Shown: in pieces, positions 1 to 11,763 of the stretch
Layout of the letters: each line of letters begins with the position of its first letter
Position numbering within the stretch: position 1 is the first letter of the stretch
Assembly (NCBI GenBank): GCA_025558075.1
Contig: JAHLKF010000002.1
Location: 1,054,001-1,118,000, forward strand
Direction of reading: 5' to 3'
From: Gaertneriomyces semiglobifer
Lineage: Eukaryota; Chytridiomycota; Chytridiomycetes; Spizellomycetales; Spizellomycetaceae
DNA: 64,000 nucleotides
Program-made: the position numbers and the translations under genes
Notes under the pieces: generated by a model
What the model was told of the DNA's origin: nothing
Databases searched by the model: none
The model's input: the letters and a program-made list of their open reading frames with translations, nothing else

Positions 1-222
1 GTCCACAATAAGCGACGCTCATCGCAACGACGACGACGACGAACCACCGAAAACAGAACAGAACAGACCGTCGCCCCCGAGGACCCAACAGCACTTCATT
101 TTACACCTGGTAGGTGTTTCTCGGTCTACATCAGGAAACGATGTCATCCGGCGCTTGTTTTTGGTGAGATGCTTGGTTGGCTAAACTTTTGCCCTCAGAT
201 CCCCCTCGGCCTTTGGGAAAAA

Positions 223-943
223 ATGTCCTCTCTTGCCCGTGCTGCCAACGTCTCCTCCAAGGTTCTTACTGGCGTTTGCCGTAGGTCCTTTGGCGTCTTA
301 TCCTCTGTGAGGCAAGGTAAATATCAGTGTGCTTTTGCTCTCCTCGTTTGTTGGCCGAGCGCGGAGCTCGGTTCACTTACGTGTCGGAGAATATGAGCAG
401 CCCCAAGTCTTGTTTCTAAAACCTTATGATTTCCAGCTACTACTCCTTCCACCACCGCCCAGGGACAGAGTCTCACTACCCCACCGGGTTTCCGTGCTCC
501 TGGTCAGATTCCCACCGACTGGGAAGTCGCAACCGGTGCCGAACGTTACGAACTCCTCAAGCGTCTCGCTGGTGAGGAGCCTTGGGAGGACCTTCAGCCC
601 GTCTACTTGGCGCAGCGCCCTACCAAGAAGAACCCCGCTGTGATCACTGGTGTCGACCCTGAGCGTTACATTGCTTGCACAGGTATGTTGATACTACTCA
701 TCCTGCGCAAATACGCCATTTACTGACCAAAAAATCAACCTTTGAATATTATAGGTTTCCCTGCTGATTCTCACGAGGCTATCTGGTTGACCATTCGTGA
801 CCACGGAAAGGAGCGTGTGGACCGTTGCCCTCACTGCGGAAACGCTTTCAAGGTATGCTTACAGGAATGAACCCCATTATCATGTCACTCCTGACATCTT
901 ACCCTGTTTTTCTCAGTACGAGCAGGAACACGCTCACCACTAA
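223..943 (+). CDS. COX4: Cytochrome c oxidase zinc-binding subunit (Cox4 / mammalian COX5B type)
   Basis: Nuclear-encoded peripheral subunit of respiratory complex IV, facing the mitochondrial matrix. Four exons: 223-316, 437-682, 755-852, 917-943, all with GT-AG borders and matching phases, giving 154 residues, close to family size. The N-terminus starts MSSLARAANVSSKVLT and is rich in Ser, Arg and Ala, a typical mitochondrial presequence. The conserved core carries the family signatures PTDWEVATGAERYELLKRL, GVDPERYIACTGFPAD and the zinc-site stretch DRCPHCGNAFKYEQEH near the C-terminus. The start is the first in-frame ATG that gives a presequence. The call is very secure; only the first intron (120 nt) is longer than the local norm. 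Confidence 0.95.
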
Positions 944-1188
944 TCGCCATCCACCAATGCATACGAAATGAAATGTCGGGGCGGAAGTAGATACCTCACC
1001 ACTTTATCTGGCTCCTCTCTATAAACGAAATAAATTACATCTGCCGAGAATGCGACCTCATGCTTCTAGGCTGAACTATCTCGTGATATCTGTCTTCGCA
1101 AGTAGATCTGGCAGTAGCAGGGCATGCATCAATGGAATCACTGCTCCCGATCATAGACACGCACGGAGCACATAGCGCATAAAGATAA

Positions 1189-1669
1189 TTATTGTGTTTT
1201 CTCTCCAATGGATTGGTCCGCTGCTTGCGCTTGTGTTACCGCATTATGGCAGTCGTATAGCTGCTTCAATGTTCCTGAACAAGCGGTTGGATTGGTGGGA
1301 TTCTCCTGCAGGCATGTCTGATATGTGGTTATTTCTGAGGCACAACGCTGCTTGACAAGGCGAAGTGAAGTAACACTATCATACGATGGTGAGAATACAC
1401 TCGTCAGTTTGATGAACGAACAGTCATGAACGAAGCGGGTCGGCAAGCCCCTTGGTCAAGCATACTTTTCTTCTGCGCATTTGGTAACTGCTGCCTTCTC
1501 TTTGGCGCATACACTCTCCCAGTCATTCGGGTTCTTTTCAAAACATTGTCTGTAAATGTAAGTGTCAGTTCAAAATCTGCGATGAGCAGACCGAAAACGA
1601 GCCAAATGCTTCTGCTTCTTACGTGAAAAACATTAACTGCATATGGCAATGCTTGCCAATCTCTTCCAT
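1189..1669 (-). CDS. CHCHD5: CHCHD5-like protein with repeated twin CX9C motifs
   Basis: Small protein of the mitochondrial intermembrane-space CHCH class, imported and oxidised by Mia40/Erv1 as a family property. Three exons on the minus strand: 1669-1623, 1549-1466, 1375-1189, phases matching, 105 residues. Four CX9C units can be read: CHMQLMFFTQC and CAKEKAAVTKC in the N-terminal half, CASEITTYQTC and CSGTLKQLYDC in the C-terminal half. This arrangement, the tryptophan in CFEKNPNDWESVC and the length all match animal CHCHD5, whose nearest yeast relative is Mix14. No presequence, as expected. The exact molecular role of CHCHD5 is poorly known, so no function beyond the location is claimed. 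Confidence 0.88.
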
Positions 1670-2432
1670 TGATGATTCCATATCCATCTTGTATATTAAA
1701 AAGCTGGGTTAATGACGGTCGCTTAGATTCTGAAAGGATGTCAAGGTTTCTGCCTCAGATCTTGAATTTGCACTCGGTCCAAAATTATTGGGAACAAACC
1801 GTCAGTATTAATCGGCGTTTTCGTGATGAAGGGAGCTGAGAACGTACAACGTTTGGACAGCGGGGAGAGTGGACCAGCAGCTCACCTGCTAAAACCAGAA
1901 CGAATCATGCCAACCGTTATAAAGACTGGGCATCATATCCTCAAAGACGCATGTTGGCAAGCAAGCATCTCAGCAGATATACCCCACTTGACCAGGTATT
2001 CCGAATAGTTCTGCAGGGAGAGAAGCATCTGTGCATAAGGGCGAATTGTCGATATTGTTCGGGAACGGACGTGCCAGTCCAATGCCATTACAGAGTCCTG
2101 AACAATGAGAGCCCTGCCAGCACATGGGCCCAATTCCATTTACATCACGAATCATGACAATGCCACGGCCGGTGCATGTATCTACCTGAATCCGTCACCG
2201 CACATACTTGTCTTGCTCGTTGTCACAGTGCGAGAGGCGGCCTGCAGGATTACCGTCGCACTCGACAAATGCTGTGACATAGTCTTCTTTCTGAAGTCTT
2301 GCGTTGGCGTTCTATGTGGAACTCGTCCTTGGAACGATTTTGATGAGAGAGGAAAAGCGAGACAGGATGGCATCGGCAAGATTACTAGGCGCTCGGGGTC
2401 TAATCTTTTTTCTTAATACAGAAGGATGATCA
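1670..2432 (+). other. Intergenic region without a supported gene
   Basis: About 760 bases between the CHCHD5 start and the SLU7 stop. Open frames here on both strands are under about 105 codons, overlap one another, resemble no family and do not join through plausible introns. No tRNA-like B box or simple repeat was seen. It should contain the CHCHD5 promoter next to position 1669. Confidence 0.5.
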
Positions 2433-4115
2433 CTAATTATCTTCCTGATCAACGTAATTTGCCATCGGGTCTTCCGAAGATACTTTTGCCATGCGGTACG
2501 CCTCCAGCTCCTCCTCTGTAACCTCTTTCAGTTCCGCGTTGCTAGTGTATTTATTCTTTTTCCCGCGAAAGTTCGCATTGTCATCTGTCCGTCCATCTGC
2601 CTTTCGTTTACGTTCTGCAGCGATAGCTTCTTCCAGTTTCTTGTCATCGAGGAGAATCTCTCCTTCTCCTAGTCGATCCCGTGGTTTGTGAGAAAGGTCT
2701 TGTCGTCCTCGGTCACCCTTTGCGTCCTTTTTAGCAGTACGCAGTATATGCTCCTCCACGAGCGGTTTTGGAGCTTCTTGCTTCGTAGCCGCTTGAGAAG
2801 ACAACAGCTGACGGGATGCCTGCGAAGCCTCAATGCCGGCAAGCCCAGAGCAGTAAGCGTTTCTGGTAACTGCGTGACAGCATTTGTAGCCCCACTGGCC
2901 GTCCTTCCACCACGAACCCCATACTGAAGTGTGATTCAGTGGGTAAGAGTCCTCCTCATATCTCGACTTTACTGCAGCTTTTTCTTGACCCTTAATGACA
3001 CGACCAGTCTGGGAGTATTCCACATAGTGTTCCGTCTGAGCCAACAATAACTCCTTTGGAGGCGCTTGCAAGTGCTCAGCACCGCCGTAACGGTCCAAAA
3101 TAGAGTTCTTAATTTCTTCCGACACTTTGCCCTTTTTCTGCTGATACTCTTTATGTAATAGCGCCGTCTGCGTCGGATTGGCTTGCATATGTACACTCTT
3201 TCCCCTATCTTCTGCTTCCCATGCAAACGCCTGCAGCTGGGCAAGCTGCGGCGCATCGCCTGTATACCGCAAAAAGTTATCACCGGCATATGTGAGCTCC
3301 CCAGGGTCCTTGTCCTTCACAGGGTTGTCACGCATAGACCTTGTTTTCGGATCGTAGTAGGCCGAATCCACATCCAGGTTCAGCAAATACTTGGCCAAGT
3401 CTTCACGAATACGCAAATTGCGGACAGTTGTCCGTGTCTTCAGGTCCAACTTTTGGCCAGGCATGTCTGCCCTATCTGCATATCTTTCCTCATCTTCGTC
3501 AGAGTCATCGCTGTCAGCTGGCAATTCTGCCTTTGCACTTGGTCCTTCGGCGGCCTGCTTCGCCATAAGTCGTTCCTTCCCTTTCACTTGCTCTTCTCGT
3601 ATTCTTCGTCGCTCTTCCTCCACATACTCCCACTCTTCTGCGAGCTTCACATGTTCCTGCGGGTCGTAACCATTCCAGCGATCCCGCTTCGCTTCAAACC
3701 CAAGATCCACATCTTGCACCACTTCGTCTGGCATGATTTCTTTCCCTGTCCATTTCGCACCCATCTTTCGTGGTCTTTCCATACATTCCCGAGTCTTGTG
3801 TGTCATGGCACCGCAGTTTTCACAAGCACCTTTGCGAAACTTTGTGGCGGACTGTTTTACCCGTGCTCCCCGCGCATACCATTCTCCAATCGAGCTGTCA
3901 GATTCCTTCTGTGCCCGTTGATGCTTCAGTGTCGGATGGTTGATGTCGAGATACCATGGTGCTTGGGAGATGTAATGGGGGATATGTGGGTTGATGTCCC
4001 TTCCTGTTTCGGGATCAACTTCAGCAGGGAGTGTTCCAGCCTTTCGCTGCTCTTCAATGACCTTTTGTCTTTTGAAATCCTCCCTGCTCAACTTTGTCGA
4101 TTGTGCCGTTGCCAT
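2433..4115 (-). CDS. SLU7: Pre-mRNA splicing factor Slu7
   Basis: Second-step splicing factor that helps the spliceosome choose the 3' splice site. Single uninterrupted frame of 560 residues, starting MATAQSTKLSREDFKRQKVIEEQRKAG with no competing upstream ATG in frame. Residues about 95-120 hold the diagnostic CCHC zinc knuckle GACENCGAMTHKTRECMERP (C-x2-C-x4-H-x4-C), followed by the family block GAKWTGKEIMPDEVVQDVDL and RDRWNGYDPQEH. Other signatures are DFKRQKVIEEQR, NPHIPHYISQAPWYL and HTSVWGSWWKDGQWGYKC. Intronless, unusual beside its multi-exon neighbours. An AAACCCTA telobox-like motif lies about 85 bp upstream, near 4196-4206. Confidence 0.95.
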   Translation of the reverse strand: MATAQSTKLSREDFKRQKVIEEQRKAGTLPAEVDPETGRDINPHIPHYISQAPWYLDINHPTLKHQRAQKESDSSIGEWYARGARVKQSATKFRKGACENCGAMTHKTRECMERPRKMGAKWTGKEIMPDEVVQDVDLGFEAKRDRWNGYDPQEHVKLAEEWEYVEEERRRIREEQVKGKERLMAKQAAEGPSAKAELPADSDDSDEDEERYADRADMPGQKLDLKTRTTVRNLRIREDLAKYLLNLDVDSAYYDPKTRSMRDNPVKDKDPGELTYAGDNFLRYTGDAPQLAQLQAFAWEAEDRGKSVHMQANPTQTALLHKEYQQKKGKVSEEIKNSILDRYGGAEHLQAPPKELLLAQTEHYVEYSQTGRVIKGQEKAAVKSRYEEDSYPLNHTSVWGSWWKDGQWGYKCCHAVTRNAYCSGLAGIEASQASRQLLSSQAATKQEAPKPLVEEHILRTAKKDAKGDRGRQDLSHKPRDRLGEGEILLDDKKLEEAIAAERKRKADGRTDDNANFRGKKNKYTSNAELKEVTEEELEAYRMAKVSSEDPMANYVDQEDN

Positions 4116-4321
4116 TGTTGTCCAACCTCTGCCAAGTGTCCGTTTTCTAAGGAGGAAATGCTAATGTCTGTGTGTGTGTATGTGTTCGGTGTGTGGCCTA
4201 GGGTTTTTATTAAACGTCGCGCCGGAGCAAAAGTTACGAATTCCAAAGGACAATTTACATTTCTCAATACCAAAACGTTCAATTTACACAGTGCTTTTAT
4301 AACAAAAAAGGAACTAACGAA

Positions 4322-7300
4322 TCAAGAGTCCATATTTGATGCTTCCGTAACAATGGAATTGATCCCGTTGACAATGTCGACATAAATTTTCACTCCGTCC
4401 AATCCTCGCATTTCTGAAGCAATCGCATGCATTCGAGCATAAGACTTCTTCATGGCCGTCCTTAGCGTTTCGGCGCGGCGTTGGCACCGCGACATCGAGT
4501 TCTCGGTGGCGTGGGCATATCGCACCGCATGTGCAGACGATACATTAACGCTGACAGTCTCATTCTCGCTGTCATCCTCAAAACTGTCTGTGTCGCTCTC
4601 ACTTTCGTCTGTTGAGCCTTCGTCTTCATGGCTTTCCGCCGCTTGTGTCAATTTTTCCATCTCTGCGGATTCGCTAGTCATGAGAGACTCCATTGTTCGG
4701 CCTACATCATCGATGCCTTCCAAACAAGCTTCGAGGCCCCACGTCAAACAAAGAAATTCCAACAGCGTGGCGACATCGCGTAAAACATCCCCATCTCTGC
4801 CGACCGCATTCTGACGCCCACTAACTAGTCCAACAACACCTGCGAAAACGGATTCTCCTCGCGCAACAACCGAATGGCTCAACTCGCATCTTCGGCTCCC
4901 GTAGCAAAACAAACCGACTGCCGTAACCTTTCTCATGCGAAACAGGTCCACTTCTTGGGCAAGGTGCGCACCCTGTCCTGCTGCTTTGTGGACACGCGCA
5001 TCCCACTGGGTATTCTGGAGGACCTGCTCAGCCGCGCGCAGCGCCTTGATACCATCCTGATCACGTCGCATTTTCCAGCGAGCCATTGCGACTGAGAGGC
5101 CGGCAAAGTACCCGCCGAGAGCATCGCGAGATTTGGACGAATCGTGAAGCACGTGTCGCAACCTTGCCGCGATCTCTTCCATTTCAGGACGATCGACATG
5201 CATCGGGGCGAAAGTAGGAGCGCACAAGTACGCGGCACCACTTGCCGAAGACAATATGGAGCGTAAGATGTGAAGGCGATGAAGGTGGGCAATATGAGAG
5301 AGTGGTGTAGAAGGAATCGGGATCAGCCGTTCTGGTTCATCGTAATCGAGTTCTACAGAAGCCTTGCGTGGCGTTCCCTCGGAACTCGCACCACGCATGT
5401 CCCGGCACCAAAGGCCATCGCGAATAAAACATTCGACTCCCACTTCATCCCAGCGCGTAACCCAGCCAACTTCACTCTCTTCTTGACAGGCGCAATCTGA
5501 ATTCGCCAAGTCGGTTCCTTGACGCCAAAAGCTATCCGCGAATCTCGCCCACAAGGCGGCCCATAAACGCGAGTCCATACTTTGAGCAACCAGTTTCAGT
5601 TCAAGTGCCGCAACAAGGAGAATGCGACTCCGGGTAGCAGGCGGCAAACGACCGGGCGACGCTCGGCAGGCATAATTCAATGTATGAAGAGACAAGTAGA
5701 TCTTGTACGATGCACTTGTTGTGCGGTTCTTCCCATTGGCATCAGCCTCCAAAAGCGCTCCTGCGACTTTTGCAACCGCCGCAGCGTAAATTCCATTTTC
5801 ATCGTCATGTCCAGCCACACGCCCAAGGGCACAAAACCTCATGTATGCGAACAGTTCTCTGGCGCAACCCCAAACTGTCGGTTTGATTCGCCTACCGGTC
5901 AAACTTCGGAGTTGCGATTCCAGAGATTGCCATGTTTGCTGTACTCTCTGAGACGCAAGTGCCGAAGCGGTAGCAGCTTTTGCCGTGACGTTCGCTTTCT
6001 TTGGTGTGCTGAACAAAAGGGTAACAGCACTCAGAACCGGTAAAATGAACTTCATGATGGACCACAAAGCTATCAGAGCAAGGTGCCATGCGCCGGGGGC
6101 GGAGTCAACGCTTGCAAGTTGCGGTCCTTGAGTTCCCAATATTTTGCCCTGCACATGTCGATGCACTGCGTCTAGCTGCTCGAATGGCGACGGAGCATAG
6201 AGCACACAGACACTCAAAAGCATCATAGCCATCATGCGGATTCCACCGTTGTTAGCGGGTGATGGCGACAAGGTGGCTGTTGACGACGTCGACGATGGCG
6301 ACAGTGGTGCGGATGAAGATGATGAAGACTGGCTTGATGGACTGGACGGATGCGGTACACGCTGCGCAGACTTTTCATCCCGGTAGAGCTGTTCCGAGTT
6401 CATACCAGAGCGCTGCTGGTTGATCAGATGAGCACCCGTAGAGCCGTCTTTCGAAACTTTTCGTAGTAGATCCGCTCCACCGAGACTCTCGACCAGCGCC
6501 GATAGCCTACGCTTATCATCTTCCAGCTTAGCACAACGGTTTTTCAGATACAGGATATACTCGGTACTTTTTCTGAGGATGGTTGCCTTGTTGAGCTTTT
6601 TCGCGACGGACACCCCATCGATAAGCTCATCACCATCCGAATCACTGGTGTCCGTATCCGGGTTGGGTAGGTGGCGCTTGCTTCCCTTCGCATCGCGAAT
6701 TTTCGGGCCATTCAACGCCGGTACCACCAGTCTCAACTCGGTGATCCTGTCGTTAATATTGTTCCTATACCGTCGCTCGATGGCATTGTGTGCTACTTTC
6801 CGCTGATGCTTGATTGCACCTCCACCGCTAGAGTTGGATTCCCCTTTTACCATATCGGTCGCATCTGATGAGCTGAGGGAGCCCGTTTCCAGCAGAGTTA
6901 AACCACCTTCAGTGGTGGGCACTACAAATGAAGTGGAATCGTTTAGCATCGAACCAATTAATCTCATGTGCGAAACATCACTAACGTACACAAGGAAGCA
7001 GTTGGAGAAGCGAGGCTAGTCGTGGGAAAAACATCTGGTATTGACGGTTCCAAAGGCACGCTCGATGTCAATGCAATGCTAGATGACGGCGGTATCGACG
7101 ATTCAGATGCAGTCGCTGCAGCGTCGGCAAGGAGTTGCACCCCTAAGCCCTCTGGTGAAGCAAGTGACGTAGGCGGTGCGTTTGATGCCTGCATGGAAGT
7201 ATCCTGTTCTTCATCTACTGCGCAATGTACAGTCGCTTTGGCTTTAGGTGGTCGTCCTTTACGCCGAGGCTTGTCATCTCTGCCATCAACAGCCCGAGGT

Positions 7301-8142
7301 TTCCGGCCAGCACGCTTCTTCTTCGGCTGTGAAGGCATGTCCGCACCTTCCGCAGCAGCGGCCGTACCTAGCGGTACTATGGCAGCATCATCTGCTTTCC
7401 GCTTTGACTTGGATGGTCGAGCCTCTTTTGGCGCATGTTCACATACGTCTGATGTTGCCGATACGTTTGCAAGTGATATAGAAGACAATGTATGGTATCC
7501 TTCGGAACCGCTATCTTCTGAAACGCCACAAGCAGAGGTGTCCAGAATCTGATCTGCCAGGAGTGACAGGTCCGCATCCAAGTTCAAGGTATCTAGGTAC
7601 GAAAACGAATTCTCTAATCCGGACTCGGGAGACGAGCCCATCAGGCCAGGAAAGTATGCAGAAGAACCATCGTCCAGACTTGGCGTTAAGTGATTCTGAC
7701 TTGCCGACGTGACGACAAATGGGTTAGTGTCTGCAATGGGTGCTGTTGTCGGGGGCGCAGGAGGGTAGAAGCCATAACCCATAAGCTGTCCAGGCACAGT
7801 TGGTCGAAGGATATCTGGGGTAGGTGGCATAGGGTGTGCGGGCCAACTCGCTTGTTGGCCTGCCGAACCGGGATGACCGTAGTATTGCCGTCGTATGATA
7901 TTCGCGGCAGCCAGCGCTGCTGCTTGTGCTGCCATCTCTACTGCATTCGCAGGATCCACAGCTGGAGTCGACAGCTGCTGAGTATGCATCAACGGTGCAT
8001 GAGCGCTAATGGTATTTACTGAGGCGGGTTTACTTCGAGCCAGAGCCGCTCCTGCCTGAAATCCTGCCATGTAAGGATCCAAATCCTGGCCATCGTTGTA
8101 GGCTGCCTGTGGCGGCGCATATGGAGGAGCTACAATGTCCAT
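4322..8142 (-). CDS. sre1: Sterol regulatory element-binding protein (bHLH, membrane-bound)
   Basis: Membrane-bound bHLH-zip transcription factor of sterol and oxygen control. Two exons, 8142-6990 and 6921-4322, joined at a 68-nt GTACGT...TTTGTAG intron, 1250 residues. Residues about 180-200 form an acidic activation segment; two AT-hook-like blocks (RAGRKPR 277-283, RRKGRPPK 293-300) follow. The bHLH-zipper spans about 425-525 and has the SREBP-specific tyrosine in AIERRYRNNIND, with an acidic loop expansion of about 25 residues before LNKATILRKSTEYILYLK. TM1 is about 614-627 and TM2 about 663-688, around a 35-residue lumenal loop. The remaining 560 residues match the SREBP regulatory (SCAP-binding) domain. 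No clear RxxL site-1 cleavage sequence stands out in the loop. Animal-like architecture; identity is secure. Confidence 0.93.
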
Positions 8143-9431
8143 TCCTTCTTTTGTGAGTTATTCGACCTTTGCGGGCCTAGGTCTTGCTTGGCACGCAACT
8201 GCTCTTCTGCAGACCGACCAAGGTCAAGTTACTCCAGCTCGTCCTTTCTACTCTCTCTCTCCCCACCCTTGTTATATACGCCTTGCCTGCCTGTCGCTGT
8301 CCTGTCTGTCTGTTCTGATTGTATTGTCGGTGAGCGTGCGGTGGAATTCAAGTGTGAAATCGCACGTTTGAATGGAATGCTCCGATCACGCGATATTTTA
8401 CACCGGCTTCAATTTCAACTCAAACCTTGAAACAACAAGAAAACGTCAGGCTATCGCCCAAACGGACAGCAGAATCAGGACGGCGGGCTGTATGGAGCCT
8501 CTCTCCGTTAGAGATTGAATGGGACCAGGTTTGGTCTAATTGAGGATGATGGTGGAGGCATTCCTTGGCAGGGGCTATCATGCAATGGCATTGCATTGAG
8601 TGGTGTGGTATAATATGGCAGGTTGCTGCTGACGAGTGTTCTGAACATCGATCAGTGTCATGCGGCTCTCGACTTTGGGAACAATACCGTCGTTCGAATG
8701 GAGGTGAACTGGAGGGATACCCTGGATCTGGAGGAGCAGCGTACTCATCGAGTACTATGACTAAAGCAAAATGCACCATGCAGTCGTGAGGCAACCTATC
8801 CCGCATTCAAAATGGCACTGCTTTTACTGGATTCTCGTGCTGGTGTTGAGATGATCGTCTACTTTGCATGCAGGCACGAGGTATCACTACCAGACGTGAC
8901 AGAAGCCTTCTTACGCGCCAACTGAGTAATGTCCGATGATGCTGCTTTTCGCTTTGCATGATGGAAGTAGCAGCGTCTCCAGCAATGACCAGTCAACAAA
9001 ACTGTAGTATCAGACCCACTGTCATCGTCACATCCAATATTCAGTGCAGACCACCATCCCTTCGTCACTAACCCACTACATGTCCACTATCCCACTGTAT
9101 ATACCCCTCTCTATCCCTCTCTCCCTCTCTCCCTCTCTCCCTCTCTCCCTCTCTCCCTCTCTTCCTCTCTCCCTCTCTCCATCTACTGCCTTCTCCACCG
9201 AACTCCTTGTGATGCCTCTTATCCGATTCTGATATTCGTCGCATCGAATGTTAAACGCGCTTACATAAGCCAGTCTTTTTGGCTGCGAAAGAATTCATTA
9301 TTAGGAACTGTGTTAATTGAAGCAGCGAAGAGCGAGAGGAGCAAGCAGAGCATTTGGTAGAGAACTGTATACGGAAAGGGTGCTGTACGGAGACCAAAGA
9401 AACGGCCAAACGACGGGAAACTTTTTATATC
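8143..9431 (+). other. Intergenic region: promoters of SREBP and RPA12
   Basis: About 1.3 kb between divergently transcribed SREBP (minus) and RPA12 (plus). Contains the CCCTCTCT array (9105-9182) and no supported gene; a 128-codon minus frame at 8420-8806 has no family resemblance and is overlapped by frames on the other strand. No classical SRE was recognised near the SREBP start, so autoregulation cannot be claimed. Confidence 0.5.
9105..9182 (+). repeat. CCCTCTCT octamer microsatellite
   Basis: Near-perfect tandem run of the 8-base unit CCCTCTCT, about nine copies with one CT-to-TT interruption (TCCTCTCT). Purely pyrimidine on the plus strand; lies about 250 bp upstream of the RPA12 start codon. 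Confidence 0.95.
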
Positions 9432-9842
9432 ATGTCGTCGACGAACCGGACACATCAAAAAAAGCAGGAGCACTCGCTCGTCTTTTGTCCTGACTGCGGG
9501 TCTCTGCTCGACCCACCTGCGGGAGCCGAGGAAAACGTCGCATGCGAAGTGTGTGGTGGTGTCGTCTTTGCCTCTGCCTTCGAGTCCGTTGAGGTCGTCA
9601 CAAGATCACGCCCCGGTGCGTTCCCGGATAAACCCACCATACGAAATGAAGACGATGAAGAAGAGGACGAGGATAGAACGAGCAAGCACTTGCGCCACGG
9701 CGCAACAGTAAAGGAAAAGTGTCCCAAATGTGATAACCCCGAGATGGTGTTCCACACCGCTCAGCTCCGAAGTGCAGATGAAGGCCAAACCGTATTCTAT
9801 AGTTGTGTAAAGTGTGGATACAAGTACCGTGTGAACTCGTAG
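9432..9842 (+). CDS. RPA12: RNA polymerase I subunit A12.2 (Rpa12)
   Basis: Small zinc-ribbon subunit of RNA polymerase I needed for transcript cleavage and termination, in the nucleolus. Single exon, 136 residues, from ATG at 9432. An in-frame ATG upstream is absent; earlier in-frame codons are non-ATG. Two zinc ribbons are visible: N-terminal CPDCGSLLDPP...CEVCGG, and the C-terminal TFIIS-like ribbon CPKCDNPEMVFHTAQLRSAD...CVKCGYKYR. The RSADEGQTVF motif contains the Asp-Glu pair used for RNA cleavage in this family. An acidic linker (EDDEEEDEDR) separates the ribbons. Length and order match Rpa12 rather than the Pol II subunit Rpb9 or Pol III subunit Rpc11. Confidence 0.95.
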   Translation: MSSTNRTHQKKQEHSLVFCPDCGSLLDPPAGAEENVACEVCGGVVFASAFESVEVVTRSRPGAFPDKPTIRNEDDEEEDEDRTSKHLRHGATVKEKCPKCDNPEMVFHTAQLRSADEGQTVFYSCVKCGYKYRVNS

Positions 9843-10043
9843 CGATCGACCGGATGCAAATGGATTCTGTGGATCTGGACGTAGATAGTTAGATAGATAG
9901 ATGGAGCAGCCGTCTGCCGTTCGATGGATGCTCTTGATTGTTTGTACATAAAAGCGTTGGCTCGCTGCGACAAGTTTCTCGCGCGTTCAACGCTGCCTTT
10001 TTACTTTAAACATCTTTACCGCCCTTATAACCCACAACAACGA

Positions 10044-11509
10044 ATGTCTCATCTGTCGTTGCCCAAAGGCATCTTTGCTCGGCCTGCGGTTCCTCGTCGC
10101 CCACGATCTCCACCGAGACCACACCTCACTGGTGACGATGCCATTCGGTCAACAGATACAGATGCCGCCGTCTCTCGACTGTGTGTATGCCATCAGGCCT
10201 TGTAACCTCGTCGTACCCACCTGAAGACGCTGATTAGCTGTTATATAGAGCTGCTGTGAGCACTCAGTATTTGGACGACCCCTTTGCACATCATTTTGTT
10301 AAACGGCCGGAAAAGAGACCGCCAATCATTAACAGAGGTGTGCTTGGAGCCGATGACTGCGTGAAAAATCGACCTCCTCTCATATCTTTGTATTAGGGAC
10401 TTATACTCGTCATCATGCCTTGGATTCATTGATTGCGTGCTTCCTAAAGTCCTGCGACGGCCAGGCCAAGCAAATCGTATCGCTTGGTGCTGGATCTGAT
10501 ACTAGATGGTTCAAGCTCAAGGTTTGTCACGGCTATGCGGCACAGATGATGTACGAGACGCTCGATTGACATGATGCAGAGCAGAGGTCTTGCGCCTGAA
10601 CGGTATTTCGAAATAGACTTCCCCGAGATCACTTCCCAAAAGATCGCCGCCATTCAGCGTAAACCTGAGCTTGGATCTCTGTTGGAAGGATGCACGTTTG
10701 GTGAGTGCGCGTCAGGCCAGCAAGCGTAGTACCATACAGGACCTGAATCTTCTATGGGCAGAATGTGGTGGAACCGCCTTACAAGCGAAAGGCTACGCGG
10801 TTCTGCCAGGAGACCTTCGGCAATTCACGTCGCATATATTACCCAAGATGATGGCATTGGGATTTGACCGACGGTGCGTGATTGGTGGACATTCTTAGGT
10901 CTTTTTTGTTGTTCTAGTTGCTTATCTTGCGCTACTCTCAGTCTTCCAACCTTGTTTTTATCCGAATGTCTCCTTGTGTACCTCGACCCGTCGGTAACGA
11001 CCATGCTCCTCAAGGCAACCGCAGAGTCCGTGGATGTAGGCGTGTTCCTCGTATACGAGCAAATATTACCCGACGATGCATTCGGCAGGACGATGGTGCA
11101 GAATCTGCGGGTACGGGTGGCTGGAAACAACAAAAGCGAGGCACCCATTCATTCTTGCCTCTTCCTCTCTCGTTTTCTAGGCGCGCAACATCGAGCTGCC
11201 AGGTTTGCACGCTTATCCCACCATGGAGGCCCACGAGCAGAGATATAAAGGTGCTGGGTGGGATACAGCTGGCGCCATTGATTTGAACGACTACTGGGAA
11301 ACTTGTCTGGAGGAAGCGGAAAAACTTCGGTACGATGTCCTTGCGTCGGCACAGCCGCTGAGAACGCACGCTAATCAGGTTCCGCACATAGCATTTCCAA
11401 ACTTGAAATCTTTGATGAACTCGAAGAATGGAAGCTGCTGTCGGCACATTATTGTATATCATGGGGTACCAAAGGACAAGAGTTGCAGGACTTTGGCTAT
11501 AACAGATAA
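10044..11509 (+). CDS. PPM1: Leucine carboxyl methyltransferase of PP2A (Ppm1/LCMT1)
   Basis: SAM-dependent enzyme that methylates the C-terminal leucine of the PP2A catalytic subunit, promoting holoenzyme assembly. Eight exons: 10044-10182, 10251-10337, 10397-10521, 10580-10700, 10762-10873, 10942-11110, 11181-11329, 11392-11509; phases all match, 339 residues. Family signatures: YLDDPFAHHFV, the SAM loop IVSLGAGSDTR, RYFEIDFPEITSQK, LPTLFLSECLLVYLDP, YEQILPDDAFGRTM and the C-terminal LEIFDELEEWKLLSAHYC. The first splice could also join 10180 to 10249 (LAAV instead of SAVS); the donor cluster GTGTGTATG allows both. Convergent with PRP38. Confidence 0.93.
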
Positions 11510-11763
11510 GGCGCCACCATATACCTTGTCCGCTACACAGCGGGACAATGGATGGGATAACGCAACTGGTCGTCCGAGAAACAGTTGATCCAAGGGTACA
11601 TCTGCATCTGCGCTTCATCAATGACATGAGGGTGTCCAAGGGTTTGACATCTGCCGCCTTCAAAGTGTTATTGCCGGTTGAGAGTCATGCGCCTTCACAA
11701 GACCGGCACAAGCACAACCAACCCAATGCGCTGCGCGAAGGTGTTAAGGGTCGTATTAATTTC

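Noticed and set aside
8420..8806. 128-codon minus-strand frame upstream of RPA12
   Set aside because: No recognisable motif and overlapping frames on the opposite strand; consistent with chance.
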